This document shows, in pieces, positions 7,812 to 15,907 of a stretch of DNA of 64,000 nucleotides. The first letter of the stretch is position 1; every line of letters starts with the position of its first letter. Both the position numbers and the translations under genes were made by a program. A model generated the notes under the pieces. That model searched no databases and had not been told where the DNA came from. It saw only the letters and a list, made by a program, of their open reading frames with translations. The stretch comes from Candidatus Thermokryptus mobilis (GTDB lineage: Bacteria > Bacteroidota > Ignavibacteria > Kryptoniales > Kryptoniaceae). The stretch lies in contig NZ_FAOO01000004.1 in NCBI RefSeq assembly GCF_900070205.1, forward strand, positions 53,454 through 117,453, given 5' to 3'.

Positions 7812-9545
7812 ATGAAGTTAAAAATTAAAGCGATATTCGTTTTGGTTCTTTTTATATCAAGTGTTGTCTTCGCCCAATGGACACCAGATGTTATGATCAA
7901 ATTCAAAAGAGTTGAACAAACGGCTATATCACCAGATGGTAATCTCATAGCTTACACTGTTTCTGTGCCGATTATGGAAGGTGAAAAATCAGAGTATTTG
8001 AGACACATTTGGGTTGTTTCTTCGGATGGAAAGATGAACTATCAATTCACTTTCGGTGAGAAATCCTGCACTGCGCCGGCTTTTTCCCCGGATGGCAAGT
8101 ATCTTGCTTTTTTATCAGCAAGGGGGAGCTATGGGAAAAATCAGATCTGGCTTTTAAGATTAACTGGCGGTGAAGCTGAACAAATAACAAAGGTTAAAAC
8201 AGGGGTTATTTCATTTAAATGGTCGCCGGACTCAAGGAAAATCGCTTTCACAAGCATTGATCCTGAAACTGAGGAAGAGATGCGAGCGAAGAAGGAAAAA
8301 CTTGACATGATAGTCGTTGACAAAAACTTTAAATACGCCCATATTTATGTCGTCTCGCTTGATGAAAAAGAAAAAGGAGAGTACAAAGTCAAGAGGATTA
8401 CCAAGGGTGATTTTCATGTGACTTCATTTGATTGGTCACCCGATGGAAAGTATATTGTGTTTTCACATCAAGTTAATCCAACTGCCGATGCCTGGACCAC
8501 ATCTGATATTTCAATTGTGCCCTCTGATAGCGGTGAGGTTAAGCCGTTAATCAAATGGAATGGTTCCGATTCAAATCCGAGGTTTTCACCCGATGGCAAG
8601 TGGATTGCTTTTGAATCGGATGGTGGGATGATAAAATGGGCAGGGCTTAGGTATGTCTATATCATACCTTCATCTGGTGGAGAGGCGAAACGACTTGCCC
8701 CAACATACGATGAAAATTGCATGATAATTGATTGGTCCGCTGATAGTAAAGCTGTCTATGTAAGCGAGGCATATAGAACGACATGGCGTGTTTATGCGTT
8801 GCCAATTGACGGTGGGAAACCAAGAGCTTTAACACCTGATAACGGAAATTATACGGGCGTTTCATTTAGTAAAAACGGTAAAGCGATGGCTTTTATATAT
8901 CAAAACTCGGAAACACCACCGGATGTTTATGTGACCAATTTGAAAAAATTTGAACCGAAAAAATTAACAGATGTCAATTCCGACTTTCCAAAATATCCAT
9001 TAGGGAAAACAGAGGTCATAACTTGGAGATCAAAAGACGGGCTTGAAATTGAAGGGCTTGTAACTTATCCAGTCAACTTTGAAAGAGAGAGGAAATACCC
9101 ACTTGTTCTTCTTGTTCATGGTGGACCAGCTGGGGTTTTTACACAAAGCTACACAGCAGCTGGCGCTGTATACCCAATTCAAGCGTTCGCTCAAGAAGGA
9201 TATGTGGTTTTAAGACCAAATCCAAGGGGAAGCAGAGGTTATGGTAAAGATTTTAGATTTGCGAATTATGAGGACTGGGGATTTGGTGATTATGAGGATC
9301 TGATGTCTGGAGTTGATAAGTTGATTGAGATGGGAATCGTGCATCCGGAGAGTTTGTGTGTTGCTGGGTGGAGTTATGGTGGGTATATGACTTCGTTTAT
9401 AGTGACAAAAACAAAGAGGTTTAAAGCAGCAAGTGTTGGTGCAGGAGTGACTAATTTGATAAGTTTTACTGGAACGGCTGATATACCGAGTTTTCTCCCG
9501 ATTATTTCAGAGGTGAATTTTGGGATAAGGTTGATGTTTATATGA
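7812..9545 (+). CDS. S9 prolyl oligopeptidase family peptidase, N-terminal part of a frameshifted gene
   Basis: This is the 577-residue first part of a gene interrupted by a one-base shift near 9498. It has a signal peptide (to FAQ, about residue 23). A beta-propeller follows with PD40-type repeats (ISPDGNLIAYT, FSPDGKYLAFLS, WSPDSRKIAFTS, WSPDGKYIVFSH, FSPDGKWIAFES). The alpha/beta-hydrolase domain carries the nucleophile in GWSYGGYM near residue 521. After 9500 the true protein (DYFRGEFWDKVD) continues in the -1 frame. As translated, this part ends with a foreign tail and lacks the catalytic Asp and His. A strong SD (AAGGAGG) precedes the ATG. Confidence 0.85.
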   Translation: MKLKIKAIFVLVLFISSVVFAQWTPDVMIKFKRVEQTAISPDGNLIAYTVSVPIMEGEKSEYLRHIWVVSSDGKMNYQFTFGEKSCTAPAFSPDGKYLAFLSARGSYGKNQIWLLRLTGGEAEQITKVKTGVISFKWSPDSRKIAFTSIDPETEEEMRAKKEKLDMIVVDKNFKYAHIYVVSLDEKEKGEYKVKRITKGDFHVTSFDWSPDGKYIVFSHQVNPTADAWTTSDISIVPSDSGEVKPLIKWNGSDSNPRFSPDGKWIAFESDGGMIKWAGLRYVYIIPSSGGEAKRLAPTYDENCMIIDWSADSKAVYVSEAYRTTWRVYALPIDGGKPRALTPDNGNYTGVSFSKNGKAMAFIYQNSETPPDVYVTNLKKFEPKKLTDVNSDFPKYPLGKTEVITWRSKDGLEIEGLVTYPVNFERERKYPLVLLVHGGPAGVFTQSYTAAGAVYPIQAFAQEGYVVLRPNPRGSRGYGKDFRFANYEDWGFGDYEDLMSGVDKLIEMGIVHPESLCVAGWSYGGYMTSFIVTKTKRFKAASVGAGVTNLISFTGTADIPSFLPIISEVNFGIRLMFI

Positions 9546-9811
9546 GACATTCTGCAATTTTTAATGTTAAAGGGGTTACTACGCCAACGCAAATAATTCA
9601 CGGTGAAACTGATGTCAGGGTTCCTGTATCTCAGGGGAAGGAGTTTTACAATGCATTGAAACGGCAGGGTTGCCCAACCGAGATGATAATTTATCCACGG
9701 ACCCCGCACGGTGTTCAAGAGCCGAAGTTCATTGCAGACATAGGTAAAAGGATAATCGCTTGGTTCAATAAAAACCTCGGTAGGGACTTAAAGCTCACCG
9801 GGGAAAAATGA
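9542..9811 (+). CDS. S9 peptidase, C-terminal part carrying catalytic Asp and His
   Basis: This is an 89-residue continuation of the interrupted S9 peptidase. It holds the catalytic Asp (HGETDVRVP) and the catalytic His (PRTPHGVQEP), so neither part can work alone. Its ATG overlaps the stop of the upstream frame in ATGA, so reinitiation is possible, but the 14 or so residues between the shift and this ATG would be missing. Restoring one base near 9498 joins both parts into a normal protein of about 666 residues. It is a gene fragment, not an independent gene. Confidence 0.85.
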   Translation: MRHSAIFNVKGVTTPTQIIHGETDVRVPVSQGKEFYNALKRQGCPTEMIIYPRTPHGVQEPKFIADIGKRIIAWFNKNLGRDLKLTGEK

Positions 9812-9842
9812 AGAATTTCAAAACAAAAACCCATTTAAGAAA

Positions 9843-11165
9843 ATGAAGAGAATAATTTTAGCGATGTTTCTACTTGCGGGATTAATTCATTCACAGAGCA
9901 AAATTTTCCCGTTTAAAATAAACAAGGTTGTGCTTGAAAATGGACTTACTGTTTTGTCGGTCCCGTTTGATTCCCCGGGCATAATTGCTTACTACACTGT
10001 GGTCAGAGTTGGTTCAAGAAATGAAGTTGAGCCAGGTAAATCCGGTTTTGCGCACTTTTTTGAGCATATGATGTTTAGAGGAACAGAAAAATATTCTGAA
10101 CATATATATAACGAAATTTTAAAACGCCTCGGCGCTGATTCAAATGCTTTTACAACAGCTGACTGGACCGCCTATCACATTGTTGCAAGTAGCGATGCCC
10201 TTGAAACTATAATTGACATTGAGTCGGATAGGTTTATGAATTTAAAATATACAGAAGAGCAGTTCAAAACAGAGGCGGGGGCAATCCTCGGTGAATACAA
10301 CAAAAGCGCATCCAGTCCTTTTTTGGCTTTGTATGAAAAACTTCAAGACCTTGCCTTTACAACCCACACGTACAAACACACAACGATAGGATTTTTAAAA
10401 GATATACTTGATATGCCAAATCAATATGAGTATAGCTTGCAATTTTTTGACAGGTATTATCGCCCGGAAAATTGCGCAATTGTTGTCGTTGGCGACTTTG
10501 ATCAAGAAAAATTGATTGAGCTTGTAAAAAAATATTATGGGAAGTGGGAAAGAGGAAATTACAAACCAGAAATTCCAAAGGAACCACCTCAAACGGAGGA
10601 AAAGATCGGACATATAGCTTGGAAGGGGAAAACGCTCCCGTATCTTATGATCGGATATCACATCCCTGAATTTTCAACGAAAAATATTGAGAGAGCATCG
10701 CTTGATATAATAGCTGAGTTATTGTTTTCAAAGACATCTCCACTTTATCAGAAACTCGTTATAGAAAAGCAGTGGGTTGACTTTATTCAAGGGTCTGTTC
10801 CAGATAGGCGTGATCCCTTTCTTTTCATAGTGACCACAAGGATAAAAAGTGAGGACTTGATTGATTCGGTGAAGAATGAGATTTTCAAAGCTATTGAGGA
10901 GTTGAAGACAAAACCGGTTTCAAAGAAACGACTTGAAGATGTGAAATCATATATGCGCTATTCCTTTGCGATGTCGCTTGATAATCCAAACAGCGTGGCT
11001 TATACAGTCGGTCATTACTTTCAGTTAACAGGTGATCCAGAGTCCGTTAACGAACTTTATGCTCTTTATGATAAGATCACGCCTAACGATATAATGAAAT
11101 CAGCAAGAAAATATCTCACAAAGGAAAACAGAACAATTGTAACATTAACGGAGGAGAAAAAATGA
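9843..11165 (+). CDS. M16 (pitrilysin/processing-peptidase-like) zinc metallopeptidase, catalytic subunit
   Basis: The 440-residue protein has a signal peptide (to IHSQS). The inverted zinc motif HFFEH lies near residue 71, with the downstream Glu ligand in TEAGAILGEYNK. The C-terminal M16_C half is present. It is half the size of pitrilysin, as in two-subunit M16 peptidases. Its stop overlaps the start of the next gene by 4 bases, and that gene encodes a relative without the zinc motif, so the two probably form a heterodimer in the periplasm or on the surface. Confidence 0.88.
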   Translation: MKRIILAMFLLAGLIHSQSKIFPFKINKVVLENGLTVLSVPFDSPGIIAYYTVVRVGSRNEVEPGKSGFAHFFEHMMFRGTEKYSEHIYNEILKRLGADSNAFTTADWTAYHIVASSDALETIIDIESDRFMNLKYTEEQFKTEAGAILGEYNKSASSPFLALYEKLQDLAFTTHTYKHTTIGFLKDILDMPNQYEYSLQFFDRYYRPENCAIVVVGDFDQEKLIELVKKYYGKWERGNYKPEIPKEPPQTEEKIGHIAWKGKTLPYLMIGYHIPEFSTKNIERASLDIIAELLFSKTSPLYQKLVIEKQWVDFIQGSVPDRRDPFLFIVTTRIKSEDLIDSVKNEIFKAIEELKTKPVSKKRLEDVKSYMRYSFAMSLDNPNSVAYTVGHYFQLTGDPESVNELYALYDKITPNDIMKSARKYLTKENRTIVTLTEEKK

Positions 11166-12655
11166 AGCGGACAAAAATTTTAATTCTGTTAATAGCTATG
11201 GCGCTTCCATTGTTTGCTCAAGAATCAGGTATAAGGATCAAAGAGCTTTACAGCCCAAATTATCCGATCATAACTTTTAGGGTTATGATTGAAACTGGCT
11301 CAATAAACGATCCGAAAGGGAAAGAGGGATTGAATGCATTGACGATTTTAATGCTCGCTCAAGGAGGGACGAAGAATTTAAGTTATAAAAAACTTCAAGA
11401 GAAAATCTATCCGTGGGCAGCAAGTATAGGATACCAATTTGATAAGGAGGTCAGTGTGATAATAGGCGAAGTCCATAGAGATCACCTTGAGAAGTTTTAT
11501 AAAATTTTCTCCGATTTGATTTTAAATCCGAGGTTTGATGAAAATGATTTCAAGAGGAATAAGGAACAACTTTTAAATTACATCAAAGCGACCATACGGA
11601 GTGGGAACGATGAGGAACTCGGGAAGCAAGCGCTTGTATCTTTTATTTATGAAAATCATCCGTATGGAGCGCCAGAATTTGGAACGGTTCAAGGGCTTAA
11701 TAATATAACGCTTGATGATGTGAAGGAATTTTACAAGAGGTATTTCACACAGGGGAACATCATGTTTGGAATTGCTGGGGGATACCCGAAAGATTTGATC
11801 AAAAGAATTAAAAAGGACTTTTCAAAACTGCCACCTGGGAAACCCGAGAGGGTGCAGCTCCCCGAACCCGAAAAAATAAATGGGCTTGAATTTTTGCTTA
11901 TTGAAAAGGAAACTCGTTCAACGGCGATTTCATTTGGTTTTCCGATTTCGGTAAACCGTTCGCATAAGGATTTCTATGCTTTGATGGTTGCGAATTCGTA
12001 TTTTGGTGAGCATAGGACATTCAATGGAATTTTAATGCAAAAAATAAGAGGACAGCGCGGGTTAAATTACGGGGATTATTCTTACATTGAACATTTTGTT
12101 CAGGATGGTAGTTCAACCTTCCCTGTGCCAAACATACCGAGAAGGCAACAATATTTCAGCGTCTGGATAAGACCTGTTGAGAACAAAAATAGACATTTCG
12201 TTCTAAGACAGGCTATAAGGGAGCTTGAAAACCTTGTTAAAAATGGATTGAGTCAAAAGGACTTTGAATCAACGCGGGAATTTTTGCTTAACTACTCAAA
12301 GTTATGGGTTCAAACTCTCAACAGACGCCTTGGCTATATGATGGACTCCGATTGGTATGGGATAGAATACTTCATTGATAAAATTCAAAAGGAGCTTTCA
12401 GAACTTAAGATTGAGGATGTCAACAATGCCGTGAGGAAATATCTCAATTTTGAAAACATAAAAATTGTTGCTGTCACGAAGGATGCAGAATCATATAAGC
12501 AGGATTTGGTTTCAAATAAGCCAAGCCCTATAACTTATGTAAGTCCTGTATCTAGATCAATCCTTGAAGAGGACAAAATCATTCAAGAATACAGACTTGA
12601 TGCGAAACCGGAAAAATTTAGGATAGTTCCCGTTGATTTGATATTTGAGAAATGA
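11162..12655 (+). CDS. M16 family protein lacking the zinc motif, partner subunit
   Basis: The 497-residue protein has a signal peptide (to FAQ). It has an M16-type fold in which the position of HxxEH reads LNALTILMLAQGG, so no zinc can be bound. The conserved C-terminal RGQRGLNYGDYSY segment of the family, involved in substrate binding, is present. This is the usual picture of the non-catalytic partner in bacterial M16 pairs. GGAGGAG precedes the ATG, which overlaps the upstream stop (ATGA), so the two chains are made together. It converges on the tRNA-Arg gene 7 bases downstream. Confidence 0.86.
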   Translation: MKRTKILILLIAMALPLFAQESGIRIKELYSPNYPIITFRVMIETGSINDPKGKEGLNALTILMLAQGGTKNLSYKKLQEKIYPWAASIGYQFDKEVSVIIGEVHRDHLEKFYKIFSDLILNPRFDENDFKRNKEQLLNYIKATIRSGNDEELGKQALVSFIYENHPYGAPEFGTVQGLNNITLDDVKEFYKRYFTQGNIMFGIAGGYPKDLIKRIKKDFSKLPPGKPERVQLPEPEKINGLEFLLIEKETRSTAISFGFPISVNRSHKDFYALMVANSYFGEHRTFNGILMQKIRGQRGLNYGDYSYIEHFVQDGSSTFPVPNIPRRQQYFSVWIRPVENKNRHFVLRQAIRELENLVKNGLSQKDFESTREFLLNYSKLWVQTLNRRLGYMMDSDWYGIEYFIDKIQKELSELKIEDVNNAVRKYLNFENIKIVAVTKDAESYKQDLVSNKPSPITYVSPVSRSILEEDKIIQEYRLDAKPEKFRIVPVDLIFEK

Positions 12656-12662
12656 AAGCAAG

Positions 12663-12737
12663 TGCCCCTGGCAGGACTCGAACCTGCGACACGCGGTTTA
12701 GGAAACCGCTGCTCTATCCATGCTGAGCTACAGGGGC
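12663..12737 (-). tRNA. tRNA-Arg, anticodon CCT
   Basis: On the minus strand a full cloverleaf can be drawn. The acceptor stem is GCCCCTG/CAGGGGC, the D arm GCTC/GAGC, and the anticodon stem GCGGT/ACCGC encloses TTCCTAA (anticodon CCT, reading AGG). The T arm is GCAGG TTCGAGT CCTGC. The discriminator is A and CCA is not encoded. Confidence 0.96.
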
Positions 12738-12775
12738 TGGAACCGTTTTAAAATTAAAAAAACGAACGTAAAAAA

Positions 12776-13435
12776 TCAACTATTTTCTCTGCGTTTTTTC
12801 AGAAAGTTTTGAACCTCGTCCAAATTCATAGCATTGAGAACATCTTCCTTTGTCAACATTCCTTTACGTGCCGTCCCGAGCGAAAGAAGTGTATAATGAA
12901 TCTCTCCGATCGCATGCGCATCAGGATTTATGCTTATTTTGACGCCTTTTTTCTTGGCGTAATTTATAAACCTCCAATCAATATCAAGCCGATGCGGATT
13001 TGCATTGAATTCAATGGCGACACCAAGTTTTGACGCCTCATCAATTATCCTCTTCATATTAACCGGATAACCATCCCTTCCAAGAAGGAGACGTCCTGTC
13101 GGGTGACCGATTATCGTAACATACGGGTTTCGCATTGCTTTTAAAATTCTCTCAGTTGCTTCTTCCTCCGTCATCTTGAATTTGCTGTGAATTGATGCAA
13201 TGACAAAATCAAATTTACTTAACACATCATCTGGATAATCAAGCGAACCATCTGGAAGTATATCTACTTCGCTACCTTTTAAAATTTTTATCTTGAATTT
13301 TTTCTGTAGTTCGTCAATTTCACGCCATTGTTGAATCAATCTCTCTTCAGTTAAACCGCCCGCATAATAAGCAGATTTACTATGGTCGGATATTCCCACA
13401 AATTCAAAGCCGAGTTTTTCGCATTCAGCTATCAT
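12776..13435 (-). CDS. polX: PolX C-terminal PHP domain, 3' part of a frameshifted gene
   Basis: This 219-residue part encodes the PHP phosphoesterase domain of a bacterial family X DNA polymerase. It shows GISDHS, KGSEVDI, IASIHS, GHPTGR and NPDAHA metal ligands. In B. subtilis and Thermus PolX this domain gives 3'-5' exonuclease or AP-endonuclease activity. The first metal motif (HIHSTYSDG) lies just upstream in the same frame but before the first ATG, between the shift and 13435. A protein started here would therefore lack it. The ATG overlaps the stop of the polymerase frame in ATGA. No strong SD is visible. Confidence 0.85.
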   Translation of the reverse strand: MIAECEKLGFEFVGISDHSKSAYYAGGLTEERLIQQWREIDELQKKFKIKILKGSEVDILPDGSLDYPDDVLSKFDFVIASIHSKFKMTEEEATERILKAMRNPYVTIIGHPTGRLLLGRDGYPVNMKRIIDEASKLGVAIEFNANPHRLDIDWRFINYAKKKGVKISINPDAHAIGEIHYTLLSLGTARKGMLTKEDVLNAMNLDEVQNFLKKRRENS

Positions 13436-14499
13436 ATCTTCAAGCGTGTCGGAACCATCGCTGTAGGTTGAATGAATGTGAAAATGCCTTTTAAATCCCT
13501 TTCGGTTAAAAGCTCTGGAATTTCACCTCTTAAGGCAAGTTCAATTTCATCAAACCCCTCCCTTAACTCTGGTGGTATAAAATTCATCCCAAAAGCTTTA
13601 AAAATTTCCTCTTCGCTTGTAAATTTCATCTTGTCTGAATTTTTAAAAATACCGTTCTCGTTAAGCACAAAGCCATTCCTCTTAATATGCTCTTCAAAAT
13701 TTCTTAGAAAATCTTTGCTCCCGGTTGTATAGAAAACCTTAAAAGCGTAATCTTCGTCCGCAAGTATGAAGTCAACATTCATCCCTGAATTTGAAAGCAA
13801 ACTTATAAAATTATCGGCGGAACTGATAACTCTAATTGATGGGAATTTCGTGCTTATCAAGTTAATTATATTTTTGAACTCATTTTTCCTTGCTTTCAGG
13901 ACGACATCAATATCTCGTATTATTTCCCGTTTTCTTCTGAAACTTCCTGTGATTGTGAAATTGTCTTCGCCGAGGTGATTTCTGATGAATTCGTTTACAA
14001 TTTCGGCAGTTTCAAATGCAGAGGGTAAAAGGTGATATGCAGATGAGCGTTTCAGACGTTCAATTTCTTTGAGAACTTTCTCTTGTATGGTTTTCCCAAA
14101 TCCTTCAAGTTTTAGGAGGCGGTTTTCTTTACATGCATATTCAAGTTCGGCAAGCGTTGTGACGCCAAGTTTTTCATAAATTGCTTTTATTCTTTTCGGA
14201 CCCAAACCACGAATTTGAAGAAGCTCAAAAAGTCCCTCAGGGATTGATTTTTTTAAGTCATCGTAATATCTAAGCCCACCCGTGTTGACGAGTTCTTTTA
14301 TCTTTTCAAAAAGATTCGGACCTATACCTTTAATTTTAGCAAGTTCTCCCGTTTCAACAAGTTCCTTCAAGTCACCTTTCAACTCTCGTATTATTCTTGA
14401 TGCGTTGCGATATGCTCTCGCTTTAAATTCAACCTCGCCTTTTAATTCAAGAATATCGGCTATCTCTTCAAGTATTTCTGCTATTTGCTTTTTATCCAT
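13432..14499 (-). CDS. polX: DNA polymerase family X, N-terminal polymerase part (frame ends early)
   Basis: The 355-residue part has three helix-hairpin-helix motifs (KIKGIGPNLFEKI, QIRGLGPKRIKAI, KLEGFGKTIQEKV) and the nucleotidyltransferase core GSFRRKREIIRDIDVV. A third acidic residue lies in NVDFILAD. It is a gap-filling repair polymerase. The frame leaves the conserved sequence after LTERDLKG and ends 15 codons later. The -1 frame continues as HFHIHSTYSDGSDTLEDM into the PHP domain. The switch lies on T TTA AAA (13490-13496), a canonical slippery heptamer. The joined protein would be about 580 residues, normal for bacterial PolX. Confidence 0.88.
   Translation of the reverse strand: MDKKQIAEILEEIADILELKGEVEFKARAYRNASRIIRELKGDLKELVETGELAKIKGIGPNLFEKIKELVNTGGLRYYDDLKKSIPEGLFELLQIRGLGPKRIKAIYEKLGVTTLAELEYACKENRLLKLEGFGKTIQEKVLKEIERLKRSSAYHLLPSAFETAEIVNEFIRNHLGEDNFTITGSFRRKREIIRDIDVVLKARKNEFKNIINLISTKFPSIRVISSADNFISLLSNSGMNVDFILADEDYAFKVFYTTGSKDFLRNFEEHIKRNGFVLNENGIFKNSDKMKFTSEEEIFKAFGMNFIPPELREGFDEIELALRGEIPELLTERDLKGIFTFIQPTAMVPTRLKI
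13490..13496 (-). other. Slippery heptamer T TTA AAA at the PolX frame switch
   Basis: On the coding (minus) strand the zero-frame codons GAT TTA AAA GGC contain the X XXY YYZ heptamer TTTAAAA. A -1 slip here continues as AGG CAT TTT CAC, which is the frame of the PHP domain. GAAAGGGA, a Shine-Dalgarno-like run, lies directly before it, closer than in dnaX. Downstream pairing is weak (AACC/GGTT). It may be a programmed site or a coincidence next to a one-base deletion. Confidence 0.4.
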
Positions 14500-14502
14500 T
14501 TT

Positions 14503-15135
14503 TTAAGCGAATATCTTGGAAAAGAAATAAATTTGTAACAATGTTGCAAATATGCCTACAACTGCTCCGATGACAACCTGCCAAAAAGTATGGACTTTTA
14601 AATACAACCTTGACCAGCCAACTATGGGTATCAGTAGGAAAAAAGGAAGGATTTTATAACCGAATATCCATGTCATCAGCGTTAAAGGACCACTCAAGCC
14701 CGCAGAATGTGCGCTTATTTTCCAGCGTGAGTTTATCAGTGCAATTAAAAGTGTATTTGAAACATAGCACCACTGACCGGCTATGATCAACCAATGTGCT
14801 CTGAAATACAGTAAAATTAAAAAACCAATAAAAGCGCTTACGACCGCAAAAAGATAAGGGATTGTCCTTTTCTCCCGTTCAGGTATAAATGGATGGTCAA
14901 TTCTACCCCTATAGATCAGATAATAAATAAAAGCGGTTGGAAGGATTGAAGTAAAGGTTATGGTTGTAAATGCTGATATAAACTTCATTTTTATGTCCTG
15001 TTCAAGATACAATGAGATAAAAAGAAAGGAACTCATGCTGACAAATTGTGGAGCGAGAATTAAAGAGATAAATTCAGCTGTTTTTTGCTTATTTAAGCTA
15101 GTTAAGAAGTCGTATAGTTTTTCGGCGTATCTCAT
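14503..15135 (-). CDS. PAP2-like (phosphatidic acid phosphatase superfamily) membrane protein with degenerate motifs
   Basis: The 210-residue protein has about six membrane segments. The C-terminal region resembles PAP2 motifs 2 and 3: SAHSAG for the usual SGH, and GWSRLYLKVHTFWQ for SRxxxxxHxxxD. The last Asp is Gln here. Motif 1 is hard to see. The fold is probably that of lipid phosphatases and the active-site His pair may be present, but activity is uncertain. It lies 3 bases upstream of the polX start on the same strand. Confidence 0.65.
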   Translation of the reverse strand: MRYAEKLYDFLTSLNKQKTAEFISLILAPQFVSMSSFLFISLYLEQDIKMKFISAFTTITFTSILPTAFIYYLIYRGRIDHPFIPEREKRTIPYLFAVVSAFIGFLILLYFRAHWLIIAGQWCYVSNTLLIALINSRWKISAHSAGLSGPLTLMTWIFGYKILPFFLLIPIVGWSRLYLKVHTFWQVVIGAVVGIFATLLQIYFFSKIFA

Positions 15136-15154
15136 ATGTGCTTTGTAGATTTAT

Positions 15155-15829
15155 TCAGAAGTTGACCCCAAATGTCAATGTGAGGTTGATCCCGCCAAAT
15201 TCTTTCAACGGTCTGCCGCGAAGCGATTCAATCCCTTTTGAATAAGGGATGAAATAATATCTTACGCTCAAACCACTTATCGTCCTTGGGTCAAGACCTA
15301 TGTAAGCCCCAGCGCCTATATAAAAGTTAACAGTGTAATGGGCTCTGCCATATTTCAGACTGCTGAAGAATTCTTTTTCATATGGTGTTGTGAATATAAG
15401 TGTTGGTCCGGCACCAGCTGTGAGGAAAGGTCGCAAATTATCGGATAGTTCATCTTTAAAAAGGCGATATTGAATTGAGAAGGAAAGAGGCATTACAAGT
15501 ATTCTATTAACCTTGTTGGGGACAAAAGTTTGCCCAGTCCAAGGGTCTATATATTCAACTTCTGTCTCATCTTTCGCTGTCATAAAATTTAAATTCGTTT
15601 GAATGAAATAAACATCACCAATTTTATATCTGAAAAATGTCCCAAGGGCAAAGCCATTTGTAGCAACTGAAAGGTCAATACCCCATGATTTTTTTAATCC
15701 AGCAGTATCCACAAGTTTATAATCGGGAGGGGCATCGTAGACGATCAACGAATCCCTGCGCTTATCTTGCGATTGAAGTAGGGAAGATATGATAAAAGTT
15801 GCAAAGATGATTAAAAAAAGTTTTTTCAT
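15155..15829 (-). CDS. Outer-membrane beta-barrel protein
   Basis: The 224-residue protein has a signal peptide (MKKLFLIIFATFIISSLLQSQ). Amphipathic beta-strands rich in aromatic residues follow (GTFFRYKIGDVYFIQTNLNF, YTVNFYIGAGAYIGL, GLSVRYYFIP). It ends in NLTLTFGVNF, a C-terminal Phe typical of barrels inserted by the BAM machinery. It resembles the small porin-like barrels (outer membrane protein beta-barrel family) of Bacteroidetes relatives. No specific ligand or transport role can be read from the sequence. Confidence 0.75.
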   Translation of the reverse strand: MKKLFLIIFATFIISSLLQSQDKRRDSLIVYDAPPDYKLVDTAGLKKSWGIDLSVATNGFALGTFFRYKIGDVYFIQTNLNFMTAKDETEVEYIDPWTGQTFVPNKVNRILVMPLSFSIQYRLFKDELSDNLRPFLTAGAGPTLIFTTPYEKEFFSSLKYGRAHYTVNFYIGAGAYIGLDPRTISGLSVRYYFIPYSKGIESLRGRPLKEFGGINLTLTFGVNF

Positions 15830-15907
15830 TTCGTCACCTCGTTCTAAATTTAGCGTAAACCTTCAAAAACTTTAACTTTTTTCAACAACAGCAAGTTCCG
15901 AAGTTTT

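Noticed and set aside
9491-9502. Programmed frameshift in the S9 peptidase
   Set aside because: TTTCTCCCGATT has no X XXY YYZ heptamer in the right frame, so a deletion or sequence error is more likely.
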